This document shows, piece after piece, positions 45,795-55,221 of a DNA stretch of 64,000 bases. How positions within the stretch are numbered: position 1 is the stretch's first letter; every line of letters begins with the position of its first letter. The position numbers and the translations under genes were made by a program. Origin of the DNA: Azospira sp. I13 (GTDB taxonomy: Bacteria; Pseudomonadota; Gammaproteobacteria; Burkholderiales; Rhodocyclaceae). The stretch covers positions 172,180-236,179 of the forward strand of contig NZ_BFBP01000013.1 in the NCBI RefSeq assembly GCF_003112695.1, read 5' to 3'. The notes under the pieces are model-generated. The model had not been told where the DNA came from. It saw only the letters and a program-made list of their open reading frames with translations, and did not search any database.

Positions 45795-46808
45795 GTGAAA
45801 ATTACATCCCATAACTGGGCTACCCTCACCCCTGTTTCCAGCAAGCGCACCGAGCAGCAGGGAGCGGCGCAGGGGGTGCAGGAGCGTGCCAAGGCCCTGG
45901 CCCAGTCCATCCTGACGCCCAAGGAGGATGAACAGAGCAAGCGGCAATCCGAGCGTTCCCAGCAGATGCGGGATTTGCTGCAACAGCTGCGCTCCATGCC
46001 GTCAGCACAGGAAACCCGAAAGAGGGCCGCCGCCGAGAAAGCGGACATGCTGAAAAAGCGCCTGGAAATGCTCAAGTCCATGCTGATTGGCGCGACGCCG
46101 GAGCAGGCCAAGGCCCTGGCCCGTCAGGTCCGCGGTATCGCCAAGGAACTGGCCTCCCTGGCCGGCAATCTCGGTGGCAATAGCAATGCCGCGGCGGGCA
46201 ATCCGTCGGTCAGCAACAGCACCAATATCAGCAATGCCGCCAGCAGCGCCGACGCCGCCCAAGGGGCGACGGATGCCGTCGGGCAGGGGACTGCCGCAGC
46301 CCAGGCCACCGCCGCCGCGGCGCAAGCCGACACGGGCGACGCCGCTGCTGGCGAAGACGCCGCCACTGCAGAGGAATCCGCCGCAGCGACCAGCGGTGCG
46401 GCCGCCGAGGCCGAAGCGGAGGCTGCCGCCGTAGCTTCCACCGACCCGGAGGCGAAAGGCGAAGAACGGAAAACTGGCGATAGCCAGGGCAGTTCCGAGC
46501 CCGCCAAGAGAAACGGTGCCTCCGATGCCGACAAGGCATTGCGCAAGGCGCTGGAGGAGGCACGCAAGGTGCTCAAGGTGGTCGCAGCCCTGCTCAAGCA
46601 GAAGCTCGGGCATCAGGACAAGGACATGCGTAGCATCCAGGAAAGCATGGACAAGCTGGATAAGCTGATGGGGCAGGGCGGCGATATTGTTGCCAGCGTT
46701 GCCAGTGCCACCCAGGCCTATACCGACGTGGGCAGCCTCGCGGGGGCGGGCGATACTGCCGGGGCCGTTGCGGCCGTTGCCGGTGCAGCGGTGGATACTC
46801 AGGCCTGA
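45795..46808 (+). CDS. Ala-rich hypothetical protein with coiled coils
   Basis: About 337 residues; not recognised. The N-terminal third (about 20-110) is charged helix with KKRLEMLKSMLIGATPEQAKALARQV-type segments, the centre (about 115-225) is an Ala/Asn/Ser/Glu low-complexity linker, and the C-terminal part (about 240-300) is again helical (LRKALEEARKVLKVVAALLKQ). No signal peptide. I used GTG 45795 (MKITSHNW); an ATG at 45732 is in frame but its 21 added residues look non-coding, and neither has a clear ribosome site. The segment APTP is not repeated. It overlaps the convergent AraC gene by 10 bp. Confidence 0.6.
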   Translation: MKITSHNWATLTPVSSKRTEQQGAAQGVQERAKALAQSILTPKEDEQSKRQSERSQQMRDLLQQLRSMPSAQETRKRAAAEKADMLKKRLEMLKSMLIGATPEQAKALARQVRGIAKELASLAGNLGGNSNAAAGNPSVSNSTNISNAASSADAAQGATDAVGQGTAAAQATAAAAQADTGDAAAGEDAATAEESAAATSGAAAEAEAEAAAVASTDPEAKGEERKTGDSQGSSEPAKRNGASDADKALRKALEEARKVLKVVAALLKQKLGHQDKDMRSIQESMDKLDKLMGQGGDIVASVASATQAYTDVGSLAGAGDTAGAVAAVAGAAVDTQA

Positions 46809-47890
46809 GGCGTTACTCGGGGTGCCCCGGGTTGCTCCTTCTGGGCCCGCAGGCGTTTGCGATACTGGCTGGGCGAGGTGCCGGTCCAGGAAACGAAGGC
46901 ACGGAAAAATGCGGAAGGATCGGCAAAGCCCAGATCGGCGGCAATCTGGCCCAGGGGCTGGCTGGTCTTGGTCAGGCGCGACAGGGCCAGATCCCGCCGC
47001 AGGGCATCCTTGATAGTGCGAAAGCCGGAGCCTTCTTCCTCCAGCCGGCGGTGCAGGGTGCGGGGAGACAGGTTGAGTCGCTGGGCCACGGCTTCCAGGT
47101 CCGGTAGTTCCGGCAGGGCGTCCCGCAGGGTATCCCTGACCCGCTGCACCATTTCCCGGTCCCGCCGATAGAGGGTGGTGATCTTGCCGGGAGCACCATC
47201 GAGAAAACGCAGCAGGGCGGCTTCGTCCCGCCGCACCGGTAGTTCCAGGAGGTTGGCGGCAAAGCTGGCTTCCAGCACGGGGGCGTCAAAGCGGCTGCTG
47301 GCGGTATAGATCAGGTCGTAGTCCGCCGCGTGGGCCGGGCGGGGATAGGGAAAATCCACGCCATCCAGCGCCACGCCGCGGCCGGCCAGCCAGCAGGCCA
47401 GGCCGTGCAGCAGGCGCAGCAGCCACTCGAAGGCAAAGACGCGGCCGGCCCCCAGGGGGGTGGCCTCCCTGATTTCCAGTAGCGCCGTGCCTTGCCGGTG
47501 AATGACCCGCACCTCCAGCTCCGGCAGCACCAGACGCAGGAAGCGGCAGCAGCGGTCCAGGGCCTGGGCCAGGGTGGGGGCGGTGATGGCGGCGCGGCAG
47601 AGAAACTCCAGGGTGCCGGCGCGCAAGGGGGCGGCGAAAAGGCCGAAGGCCTCGTCGTCCAGGGCGGCCACCACTTCGTTGTAGAGCGCGGCGTAGCGAT
47701 CCAGGGGAATGCGTGCCTTTTCGTCCTCCAGGCAGGCTGGCGCCAGGCCCACGGCGGTCAGCCAGGGTGTCGGGTCCTGGCCTCGGCCCATGGCCGGAGC
47801 CAGCATTCCCCGTACGAAGGCGATGGCGACGCTGGCACGGGGGCGCGCGTTCTCGCCGCTTTCGGCCTGGAGATCAAGGGAATGTGACAT
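46799..47890 (-). CDS. AraC-family regulator with arabinose-binding-like domain
   Basis: 363 residues: an N-terminal domain of the 'Arabinose_bd' type (about 25-215) with [22 protein letters not shown], and a C-terminal double helix-turn-helix (about 255-350) with [19 protein letters not shown] and [30 protein letters not shown]. It probably senses an acid or acyl compound. ATG 47890 follows AGGAAG; the frame to 47974 is not needed. Divergent from icmF with 152 bases between that hold a direct repeat, so icmF control is likely. Confidence 0.87.
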   Translation of the reverse strand: MSHSLDLQAESGENARPRASVAIAFVRGMLAPAMGRGQDPTPWLTAVGLAPACLEDEKARIPLDRYAALYNEVVAALDDEAFGLFAAPLRAGTLEFLCRAAITAPTLAQALDRCCRFLRLVLPELEVRVIHRQGTALLEIREATPLGAGRVFAFEWLLRLLHGLACWLAGRGVALDGVDFPYPRPAHAADYDLIYTASSRFDAPVLEASFAANLLELPVRRDEAALLRFLDGAPGKITTLYRRDREMVQRVRDTLRDALPELPDLEAVAQRLNLSPRTLHRRLEEEGSGFRTIKDALRRDLALSRLTKTSQPLGQIAADLGFADPSAFFRAFVSWTGTSPSQYRKRLRAQKEQPGAPRVTPQA

Positions 47891-47908
47891 ATTTGTCTTC
47901 CTGCGATG

Positions 47909-47946
47909 TTTGGCGGATTTTGCACGATTGGCGGCAGTTTGTGCAC
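47909..47946 (+). promoter_or_regulatory. Tandem direct repeats (AraC-type operator candidate)
   Basis: TTGGCGG recurs at 47910 and 47928 and TTGCAC/TGTGCAC at 47919 and 47940, giving two copies of a TTGGCGG-then-TTTGCAC element about 18-21 bp apart. AraC/XylS proteins bind such one-face direct repeats. It stands between the AraC gene and icmF. Confidence 0.5.
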
Positions 47947-48042
47947 TGGGAGGGCCTTTCGCCTGGGCGTACACTCGACCGGATCAATGGCTGGAGGATA
48001 TTCCGGCCTCTTCCCCCACCGGTTGCCTTGAGGAGCCTGGCC

Positions 48043-51000
48043 ATGACCGACCTTTCCATCGCCAAGAAAATCGTCCCTTACAAGCCCAAGAACAAGGTGC
48101 GCTTCATCACCGCGGCTTCCCTCTTCGACGGCCATGATGCTTCCATCAACATCATGCGGCGCATCCTGCAGTCCACCGGCTCCGAGGTGATCCACCTGGG
48201 ACACAACCGTTCCGTGGGGGACATCGTCAATGCGGCCCTGCAGGAAGATGTGCAGGGCATCGCCATCACCTCCTACCAGGGCGGCCACGTCGAGTTCTTC
48301 AAGTACATGATCGACCTGCTGAAGGAAAACGGTGGCGAGAACATCAAGGTCTTCGGCGGCGGCGGCGGCGTCATCGTGCCCTCCGAGATCAAGGAACTGC
48401 ACGACTACGGCGTCACCCGCATCTATTCCCCGGAAGACGGCCAGCACCTGGGTCTGCAGGGCATGATCAACGACGTGGTGGAACAGTCCGACTACAACCT
48501 CACCACCCTGGCCCCCCAGAAGCCCGAGGAAGTCCTGGCTGACCTGCAATCCGGCAACCGCCGCGCCCTGGCCCGTATTGTTTCCGCCCTGGAAAATGGC
48601 GCTTACCCCGAAGGTCTGCGCAAGCAGATCATCGAAGCCGCCGCCCAGGTGGCCACCACCCCGACCCTGGGCATCACCGGTACCGGCGGCGCCGGCAAGT
48701 CCTCCCTCACCGACGAGCTGGTGCGCCGCTTCCGTCTGGACCAGGAAGACAGCCTCAAGCTGGCCATCATCTCCATCGACCCCTCCCGCAAGCGCACCGG
48801 TGGCGCCCTGCTGGGTGACCGCATCCGCATGAATGCCATCGAGCATCCGAATATTTTCATGCGTTCCCTGGCCACCCGGGATACCGGCTCCGAAGTGTCC
48901 GCTGCCCTGCCCGAGGTTATCGCCGCCTGTAAGCTCTCCGGCTTCGACCTGGTGATCGTCGAGACTTCCGGTATTGGCCAGGGCGACGCCGCCATTGTTC
49001 CCCTGGTGGATGCCTCCCTCTATGTCATGACCCCCGAGTTCGGCGCTGCTTCCCAGCTCGAGAAGATCGACATGCTGGACTTCGCCGACTTCGTCGCCAT
49101 CAACAAGTTCGACCGCAAGGGCGCCGAAGATGCCCTGCGCGACGTGCGCAAGCAGTATCAGCGCAACCGGGAACTGTTCACCCAGTCCCCCGACGACATG
49201 CCCGTCTTCGGCACCATGGCTGCCCGTTTCAACGACGATGGCGTCACTGCCCTGTACCAGGCCATCCTGCCCAAGCTGATCGAATTTGGCCTCAAGAGCA
49301 AGGTCGGCAGGTTGCCCGTGGTGACGGTCAAGGAATCCTCCCGCGGCCGTGCCATCGTGCCGGTGGAGCGCACCCGCTATCTGGCCGAGATTGCCGAAGC
49401 CCTGCGCGGATACCACAAGCACATCGACGAGCAGGTGAAGATCGCCCGGGAGCGTCAGTCCCTGCGCATCTCCAAGGACCTCTTCAATAGCTATGACGAT
49501 GCCGCCAAGGCCGCCCTGCCCAAGTTCGACGAACTGATCGCCTGCAAGGAAAGCGAGCTGGACGCCAAGGCCAAGAAGCTGCTCGACATGTGGCCCGATA
49601 CCGTCAAGGCCTACTCCGGTGATGAGTACGTGGTGAAAATCCGCGACAAGGAAATCCGCACCAAGCTGGTCTCCGAATCTCTCTCCGGCACCAAGATCAA
49701 GAAGGTGGTGCTGCCCAAGTGCACTGACGACGGCGAGACCCTGCGCTTCCTGATGAAGGAAAACGTCCCCGGCTCCTTCCCCTACACCGCCGGCGTCTTC
49801 GCCTTCAAGCGCGAGGGCGAGGACCCCACCCGCATGTTCGCCGGCGAAGGCGATGCCTTCCGCACCAACCGCCGCTTCAAGAAGGTTTCCGAAGGCATGC
49901 CGGCCCACCGTCTGTCCACCGCCTTCGACTCCGTCACCCTGTACGGTTGCGACCCGGACGTGCGTCCCGACATCTACGGCAAGATCGGCAACTCCGGCGT
50001 TTCCATCGCCACCCTGGACGACATGAAGGTGCTGTACTCGGGCTTTGACCTGGTCTGCCCCACCACCTCCGTCTCCATGACCATCAACGGTCCGGCGCCG
50101 ATCATCCTGGCCTGTTTCTTCAACACCGCCATCGACCAGCAGCTGGAGAAGTTCCGCGCCGACAACGGCCGCGAGCCCACCGAAGACGAAGCCGAGAAGA
50201 TCCGCGAGTGGGTCCTGTCCTCCGTGCGCGGCACGGTGCAGGCCGACATCCTCAAGGAAGACCAGGGCCAGAACACCTGCATCTTCTCCACCGAGTTCGC
50301 GCTGAAGATGATGGGCGACATCCAGGAGTTCTTCGTGCACAACCAAGTGCAGAACTTCTACTCGGTCTCCATCTCCGGCTACCACATTGCCGAAGCGGGT
50401 GCGAACCCCATCTCCCAGCTGGCCTTCACCCTGGCCAACGGCTTCACCTACGTGGAGTCCTACCTGGCCCGGGGCATGCACATCGACGATTTCGCCCCCA
50501 ACCTGTCCTTCTTCTTCTCCAACGGCATGGATCCGGAATATTCCGTGATCGGCCGGGTGGCCCGCCGCATCTGGGCCGTGGCCATGAAGAACAAGTACGG
50601 CGCCAACGAGCGCAGCCAGAAGCTGAAGTACCACATCCAAACTTCCGGCCGCTCCCTGCACGCCCAGGAGATGGACTTCAACGACATCCGCACCACGCTG
50701 CAGGCCCTCATCGCCATCTACGACAACTGCAACTCCCTGCACACCAACGCCTACGACGAGGCCATCACCACGCCGACGGAAGAGTCGGTGCGCCGCGCCA
50801 TGGCCATTCAGCTGGTCATCAACCGGGAATGGGGCGTGGCCAAGAACGAGAACCCCAACCAGGGCGCCTTCATCATCGACGAGCTGACCGACCTGGTGGA
50901 AGAGGCTGTGCTCAAGGAGTTCGAGGCCATCGCTTCCCGCGGCGGCGTCCTAGGTGCCATGGAGACCGGCTACCAGCGCGGCAAGATCCAGGAAGAGTCG

Positions 51001-51324
51001 CTCTACTACGAGCACAAGAAGCACGACGGCTCCTACCCCATCATCGGCGTGAACACCTTCTTGAATCCCAAGGGCAGCGCCCAGGTGGAGATCGAGCTGG
51101 CCCGTTCCACCGAAGAGGAAAAGCAGTCTCAGATCGCCCGCCTGAAGGATTTCCACCTGCGTAATGCGGACAAGGCCCCGGCCATGCTGGCCAAGCTGAA
51201 GCAGACGGTGATCGAGAACGGCAACGTCTTCGCCGTGCTGGTGGAGGCAGTGAAGGTCTGCTCCCTGGGCCAGATCACCACGGCGCTCTACGACGTGGGC
51301 GGCCAGTACCGTCGCAGCATGTAA
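48043..51324 (+). CDS. icmF: Fused isobutyryl-CoA mutase IcmF
   Basis: 1093 residues in three parts: B12-binding domain (about 15-150) with the cobalt-ligand motif DGHDAS (His31) and GGGGGVI; a G-protein chaperone domain (about 200-420) with GTGGAGKS (213-220), ETSGIGQGD and NKFD; and the mutase barrel (about 560-1080) with [38 protein letters not shown] and a final [18 protein letters not shown]. It interconverts isobutyryl-CoA and n-butyryl-CoA with adenosylcobalamin; some relatives accept pivalyl-CoA, which cannot be settled here. ATG 48043 follows TTGAGGAG; the open frame to 47713 overlaps the divergent AraC gene and is not used. No cobalamin riboswitch was seen ahead of it. Confidence 0.93.
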   Translation: MTDLSIAKKIVPYKPKNKVRFITAASLFDGHDASINIMRRILQSTGSEVIHLGHNRSVGDIVNAALQEDVQGIAITSYQGGHVEFFKYMIDLLKENGGENIKVFGGGGGVIVPSEIKELHDYGVTRIYSPEDGQHLGLQGMINDVVEQSDYNLTTLAPQKPEEVLADLQSGNRRALARIVSALENGAYPEGLRKQIIEAAAQVATTPTLGITGTGGAGKSSLTDELVRRFRLDQEDSLKLAIISIDPSRKRTGGALLGDRIRMNAIEHPNIFMRSLATRDTGSEVSAALPEVIAACKLSGFDLVIVETSGIGQGDAAIVPLVDASLYVMTPEFGAASQLEKIDMLDFADFVAINKFDRKGAEDALRDVRKQYQRNRELFTQSPDDMPVFGTMAARFNDDGVTALYQAILPKLIEFGLKSKVGRLPVVTVKESSRGRAIVPVERTRYLAEIAEALRGYHKHIDEQVKIARERQSLRISKDLFNSYDDAAKAALPKFDELIACKESELDAKAKKLLDMWPDTVKAYSGDEYVVKIRDKEIRTKLVSESLSGTKIKKVVLPKCTDDGETLRFLMKENVPGSFPYTAGVFAFKREGEDPTRMFAGEGDAFRTNRRFKKVSEGMPAHRLSTAFDSVTLYGCDPDVRPDIYGKIGNSGVSIATLDDMKVLYSGFDLVCPTTSVSMTINGPAPIILACFFNTAIDQQLEKFRADNGREPTEDEAEKIREWVLSSVRGTVQADILKEDQGQNTCIFSTEFALKMMGDIQEFFVHNQVQNFYSVSISGYHIAEAGANPISQLAFTLANGFTYVESYLARGMHIDDFAPNLSFFFSNGMDPEYSVIGRVARRIWAVAMKNKYGANERSQKLKYHIQTSGRSLHAQEMDFNDIRTTLQALIAIYDNCNSLHTNAYDEAITTPTEESVRRAMAIQLVINREWGVAKNENPNQGAFIIDELTDLVEEAVLKEFEAIASRGGVLGAMETGYQRGKIQEESLYYEHKKHDGSYPIIGVNTFLNPKGSAQVEIELARSTEEEKQSQIARLKDFHLRNADKAPAMLAKLKQTVIENGNVFAVLVEAVKVCSLGQITTALYDVGGQYRRSM

Positions 51325-51472
51325 ATACCGGGTTCAGCGCGAGGGGCGATGGTTTTCCCGGCCCCAGCGCTGATTCCGGCAGTCAGGAATAAACCAAAGG
51401 AGAAGGAGACAGCAACGGACGCTCCGCCAGAGAGTGCCCGCTCCTAATAAGAACCTCTGCTGTGTTTGCGAA

Positions 51473-51499
51473 CCGGGCCTTGTGCCCGGTTTTTTTTGT
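51473..51499 (+). terminator. Terminator of icmF
   Basis: AACCGGGC (51473-51480) pairs with GCCCGGTT (51486-51493), loop CTTGT, followed by a T8 run. About 150 bases separate it from the icmF stop, and that stretch holds no gene that I can support. Confidence 0.85.
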
Positions 51500-51521
51500 T
51501 CACGAGGGGCGGTCAGAATAA

Positions 51522-51549
51522 AAAAAGCCCCAGTCAGAGCCGGGGCTGG
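51522..51549 (-). terminator. Terminator of the nitroreductase gene
   Basis: Read on the minus strand, AGCCCC (51549-51544) and GGGGCT (51533-51528) form the stem and TTTTTTT follows. It closes the reverse-strand gene that ends at 51569. Confidence 0.8.
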
Positions 51550-51568
51550 ATGCCGCGTTGGCGGCCGA

Positions 51569-52261
51569 TCAAGCGATGAACTTGACCCAGTCTTCCAGGG
51601 GCGCGCGTTCGGTGCGCAGCTGGTTTTCCGGCTTGCTTTCGTCGGCGTAGCCCAGGGCCATGCCGCACACCACCATCTCGTTTTCCGGCAGGTTCAGTTG
51701 CTCCTCGATGATGCGGTGGAACTGGGTGAAGGCGGCTTGGGGGCAGGTGTCCAGGCCACGGGCCCGGGCGGCCAGCATGACGGTCTGCACGAACATGCCG
51801 TAATCGAACCAGCTGCCCTGCTGCATGATGCGGTCGATGGTGAAAATGAGGCCGACGGGGGCGTCGAAGAACTTGTAGTTGCGGCCATGCTGCTCTTGCA
51901 TACGGGCGCCATCACCCTTCTGGATACCAAGTAGGCTGTAGAGATCCAGACCCACCTTGCGGCGGCGCTCGATGTAGGGAGAAATCCATTTGGCCGGGTA
52001 ATAGGGGTATTCCTCGGTGTGGGTCTGGGCTTCTTCCGGGTCGTTGAAGGCCGCCAGGATCTTGTTGGAGAGGGCTTCCTTGGCCTCGCCGGTCAGCACG
52101 TAGACCTTCCAGGGTTGCACGTTGGTGCCGGAGGGGGCCCGGGCGGCAACCTGCAGCAGGTCCTTGAGTGCCTCCTGGGGCACCGGGGTGGGCAGGAAGG
52201 CCCGCACGGAACGGCGGGATTGGATGACGTCGTCGACGATACGTTGGGTGTCGTTGCTCAT
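51569..52261 (-). CDS. Nitroreductase-family FMN oxidoreductase
   Basis: 230 residues. VIQSRRSVRAFLPTPVP carries the FMN-phosphate Arg/Ser set, ARAPSGTNVQPWKVYVL the substrate-side motif and VCGMALGYADESKPEN the closing FMN motif. Reduces quinones, nitro compounds or flavins with NAD(P)H; the physiological substrate is unknown. ATG 52261 (MSNDTQR) is used, not the in-frame start at 52348 inside the Crp-like gene. 34 bp downstream of that regulator, likely cotranscribed. Confidence 0.88.
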   Translation of the reverse strand: MSNDTQRIVDDVIQSRRSVRAFLPTPVPQEALKDLLQVAARAPSGTNVQPWKVYVLTGEAKEALSNKILAAFNDPEEAQTHTEEYPYYPAKWISPYIERRRKVGLDLYSLLGIQKGDGARMQEQHGRNYKFFDAPVGLIFTIDRIMQQGSWFDYGMFVQTVMLAARARGLDTCPQAAFTQFHRIIEEQLNLPENEMVVCGMALGYADESKPENQLRTERAPLEDWVKFIA

Positions 52262-52295
52262 GGAGCGTCCTTGTGGTGAGGAGGTGATAAAGCGG

Positions 52296-52970
52296 CTAGG
52301 CGCCGAAGCGGCGCAAGCCTTCCAGATCGATGACCGTGATACCGCCATATTCCACCCGCAGCAATCCTTCTTCCTCCAGCAGCTTGAGGGCCTGGTTGGC
52401 CCGCTGGCGGGAGACGCCGGCCAGGTAGCCGATTTCCTCCTGGGAAATTTGCAGCTGGGGGCCGATGCCGGGGTAGAGCACGGGGTTGAAGAGGGAGGCG
52501 ACGCAGCGGGCGATGCGGGCGTCCGTTTCCAGCAGCCGGTCCATTTCCACCCGGCCGATGAACTGGCCCAGGCGTTCGTTGAGCTGGTGCAGGAGGAAGC
52601 GGTTGAAGGGAATGCTGTTGTCGAGCAGCCACTGGAAGGTGGTGCGGCTTATGCAGGCCACCAGGGAGTCCCGCAGGGCCACCACATCGTAGCGGCGGGG
52701 CTCGTTCTTCAGCATGGAACCTTCGCCAAACCAGCCGCCGGTGGGCACGCCGGTGAAGGTGGCCGTCTTGCCGGAGACCCCGTGGCTGGCGATTTTGACC
52801 AGGCCATCGATGACGCCCAGCCAGTAATCCACGGGCTCACCTTTGTAGCAGATGAATCCCCCTGCAGAAATGCGGCGCACAAAAGTACCGGCCTCAATTC
52901 TGGCGAATTCCTCGCCAGACAGTTCCCTGCCCCAGGTGGTGCTGTGCAACAACTCGGAGAGCGTCTGCAT
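52296..52970 (-). CDS. Crp/Fnr-family transcription regulator
   Basis: 224 residues: a cyclic-nucleotide-type beta-roll (about 20-130; ISAGGFICYKGEP, GWFGEGSML) and a C-terminal winged helix (about 150-220; ISQEEIGYLAGVSRQRANQALKLLEEEG). It lacks the four N-terminal Fnr cysteines, and the cAMP-binding signature of Crp is not intact, so the ligand is unknown. Divergent from the acyl-CoA ligase operon, with an AATTGTC-N8-GACAATT palindrome in between: it may regulate that operon. Confidence 0.85.
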   Translation of the reverse strand: MQTLSELLHSTTWGRELSGEEFARIEAGTFVRRISAGGFICYKGEPVDYWLGVIDGLVKIASHGVSGKTATFTGVPTGGWFGEGSMLKNEPRRYDVVALRDSLVACISRTTFQWLLDNSIPFNRFLLHQLNERLGQFIGRVEMDRLLETDARIARCVASLFNPVLYPGIGPQLQISQEEIGYLAGVSRQRANQALKLLEEEGLLRVEYGGITVIDLEGLRRFGA

Positions 52971-52980
52971 TTATTTAGCC

Positions 52981-53002
52981 AATTGTCAGGTCGACGACAA
53001 TT
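52981..53002. promoter_or_regulatory. Perfect-arm palindrome AATTGTC-N8-GACAATT
   Basis: Arms 52981-52987 and 52996-53002 with an 8-base centre. It sits 11 bases upstream of the Crp-like gene start and 222 bases before the acyl-CoA ligase. Two-fold symmetry and placement fit a dimeric Crp/Fnr-type regulator, probably autoregulated, although the half-site differs from the TGTGA of E. coli CRP. Confidence 0.5.
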
Positions 53003-53223
53003 ATAGCCATGCCACGTCGCTAAATTGGGTGCAAATGCCATCCGGCGACCCTCCTTGATGAGGTGTTCGACCAGGGTGGAGGAGACAAGCCGGCGCAGGG
53101 TTACCGGGAAGACCGGAACCCCGCGCCAACACCGAAGCAGTACCCGGCTTCCGTCCGCACGGATGGCGCCGGACAAAACCGCGAGACGCTGGTCGACGCG
53201 GGGATAACAATGGAGGAGATGTT

Positions 53224-55203
53224 ATGCCGGAAGTGGCTTCTTCCCAGGCGGCGCACACCCGTAATCTCACGGGTGAGACCTTTCCGCGCCTGCTCTTTCA
53301 CCATGCCAAGGTACGGGGACACCGCCCCGCCATGCGCGAGAAGTATCTCGGCATCTGGCAGACCTGGAGCTGGGCCGAGGTGGCCGAGAATGTTCGTGCC
53401 CTGGCCTGCGGCCTGGCCGAGCTGGGCTTCAAGCGTGGCGACAACCTGGCCATCATCGGTGACAACCGTCCCCGCCTGTACATGACCATGGCGGCCGTGC
53501 AATGCCTCGGTGGCGTGCCGGTGCCCCTGTACCAGGATGCGGTGGCCAACGAAATGCTCTTCGTCCTCCAGGATGCCGGCATCCGCTTTGCCATCGTCGA
53601 GGATCAGGAGCAGGTGGACAAGCTCCTGGAGGTGCGTGAACAGCTACCCCAGCTGGACCACATCATCTACGACGATGCCCGGGGCATGCGCCATTACAAC
53701 CAGCCCTTCATCCATGACATTGAAGCCGTCATGGCCATGGGCCGTATCCATCACCAGAACCATCCGGATTTCCTGGATGCCGAGATTGCGCTGGGCCAGA
53801 CCACCGATACCGGCGTCATGCTCTACACCTCGGGCACCACCGGCAAGCCCAAGGGCGTCTGCCTGGCCCACGAGGCCTTCATCTCCGCGGCCAAGGGAGG
53901 CTGCCAGTTCGACAACCTGGGGGAGGGCGAAGACATCCTCTCCTATCTGCCCATGGCCTGGGTGGGCGACCATCTGTTCTCCTTCGCCCAGTCCCTGGTG
54001 GCCGGCTTCACCATCAACTGTCCCGAGTCCGGTGACACGGTGATGACCGACCTGCGGGAAATCGGCCCCACCTATTATTTCGCCCCGCCCCGGGTATTCG
54101 AGAACCTGCTCACCCAGGTGACCATCCGCATGGAAGACGCCGGTGCCATCAAGCGCAAGCTGTTTGCCTGGGCCATGGATGTGGCCAAGCGCTGCGGTGC
54201 CGACATCCTGGATGGCAAGCCGGTTTCCGGCAGTGATCGTCTGGCCTATTCCCTGGCGAATCTGTTGATTATCGGGCCGCTGAAAAACGTGTTGGGCATG
54301 AGCCGTATCCGCGTTGCCTACACCGCCGGCGCCGCCATCGGCCCCGACCTCTTCCGCTTCTACCGCTCCATCGGCGTGAACCTCAAGCAGCTCTACGGCC
54401 AGACCGAAACCTGCGCCTATGTCTGCCTGCAACCCGATGGCCAGATCAAGCTGGATTCGGTGGGCAAACCGGCACCGGGTGTGGAAGTGAAGATCGCCGA
54501 CAACGGCGAGATTCTGGTCAAGGGACCCATGCTGCTCAAGGAGTATTACCAGCGACCCGATGCCACGGCCGAGGCCCTCAATGCCGAAGGCTATTTCATG
54601 ACCGGGGATGCCGGCTTCTTCGATGACGACGGCCACCTGAAGATCATCGACCGGGCCAAGGATGTGGGCAAGATGGCCAACGGCGCCATGTTTGCCCCCA
54701 ACTACATCGAGAACAAGCTCAAGTTCTTCCAATACGTGAAGGAAGCCGTGGCCTTCGGCAACGGCCGTGAGCAGGTCTGCGCCTTCATCAACATCGACAT
54801 CGGTGCCGTGGGCAACTGGGCCGAGCGCCGTGGTATTGCCTACTCGGGTTACACCGACCTGGCAGCCAAGTCCGAGGTCTATGAGCTGATCCAGGAGTGC
54901 GTCGAGCAGGTCAATGTCCAACTGGTGGAGGACGGCATGCTGGCGGATTCCCAGATCCACCGCTTCCTCATCCTGCACAAGGAACTGGACCCGGACGACG
55001 ATGAGCTGACCCGCACCCGCAAGGTGCGCCGCAACTTCGTCTCGGAAAAGTACGCGGTGCTGATCGATGCCTTCTACGCGGGCAAGACTTCGCAGTTCAT
55101 CGAGACCCAGGTGAAGTTTGAAGATGGCCGTGTCGGCAAGGTGGCGGCGGATCTGGTGATCCGCGATGCCAAGACCCTGCCCGTCGTGCGCCAGGCCGCC
55201 TAA
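53224..55203 (+). CDS. AMP-dependent acyl-CoA synthetase (long-chain type)
   Basis: 659 residues of the ANL family. AMP-binding P-loop YTSGTTGKPKG (201-211), the QTETCAYVC acceptor-side motif, and FMTGDAGFFDDDGHLKIIDRAKDVGKMANG with the hinge. The long N-terminus and DELTRTRKVRRNFVSEKY near the C-terminus match long-chain/FadD15-like ligases. It activates a fatty or aromatic acid to its CoA thioester. First gene of an operon with an ABC importer and a second ligase, so it may charge the imported acid. GGAGGAG-type ribosome site (GGAGGAG, 53213) precedes ATG 53224. Confidence 0.88.
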   Translation: MPEVASSQAAHTRNLTGETFPRLLFHHAKVRGHRPAMREKYLGIWQTWSWAEVAENVRALACGLAELGFKRGDNLAIIGDNRPRLYMTMAAVQCLGGVPVPLYQDAVANEMLFVLQDAGIRFAIVEDQEQVDKLLEVREQLPQLDHIIYDDARGMRHYNQPFIHDIEAVMAMGRIHHQNHPDFLDAEIALGQTTDTGVMLYTSGTTGKPKGVCLAHEAFISAAKGGCQFDNLGEGEDILSYLPMAWVGDHLFSFAQSLVAGFTINCPESGDTVMTDLREIGPTYYFAPPRVFENLLTQVTIRMEDAGAIKRKLFAWAMDVAKRCGADILDGKPVSGSDRLAYSLANLLIIGPLKNVLGMSRIRVAYTAGAAIGPDLFRFYRSIGVNLKQLYGQTETCAYVCLQPDGQIKLDSVGKPAPGVEVKIADNGEILVKGPMLLKEYYQRPDATAEALNAEGYFMTGDAGFFDDDGHLKIIDRAKDVGKMANGAMFAPNYIENKLKFFQYVKEAVAFGNGREQVCAFINIDIGAVGNWAERRGIAYSGYTDLAAKSEVYELIQECVEQVNVQLVEDGMLADSQIHRFLILHKELDPDDDELTRTRKVRRNFVSEKYAVLIDAFYAGKTSQFIETQVKFEDGRVGKVAADLVIRDAKTLPVVRQAA

Positions 55204-55221
55204 TCCCGAACGGAGCGTTTC

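Noticed and set aside
47758-50742. A reverse-strand open frame of about 990 codons antisense to icmF
   Set aside because: It is a by-product of high GC third positions in icmF. Its product is Gly/Val/His-rich with no family motif, and icmF below it is complete and conserved.
51325-51472. Possible riboswitch or small RNA downstream of icmF
   Set aside because: The region shows only a weak stem and a run of purines; no known riboswitch core (for example a cobalamin box) was seen, and it is 3' of the gene.
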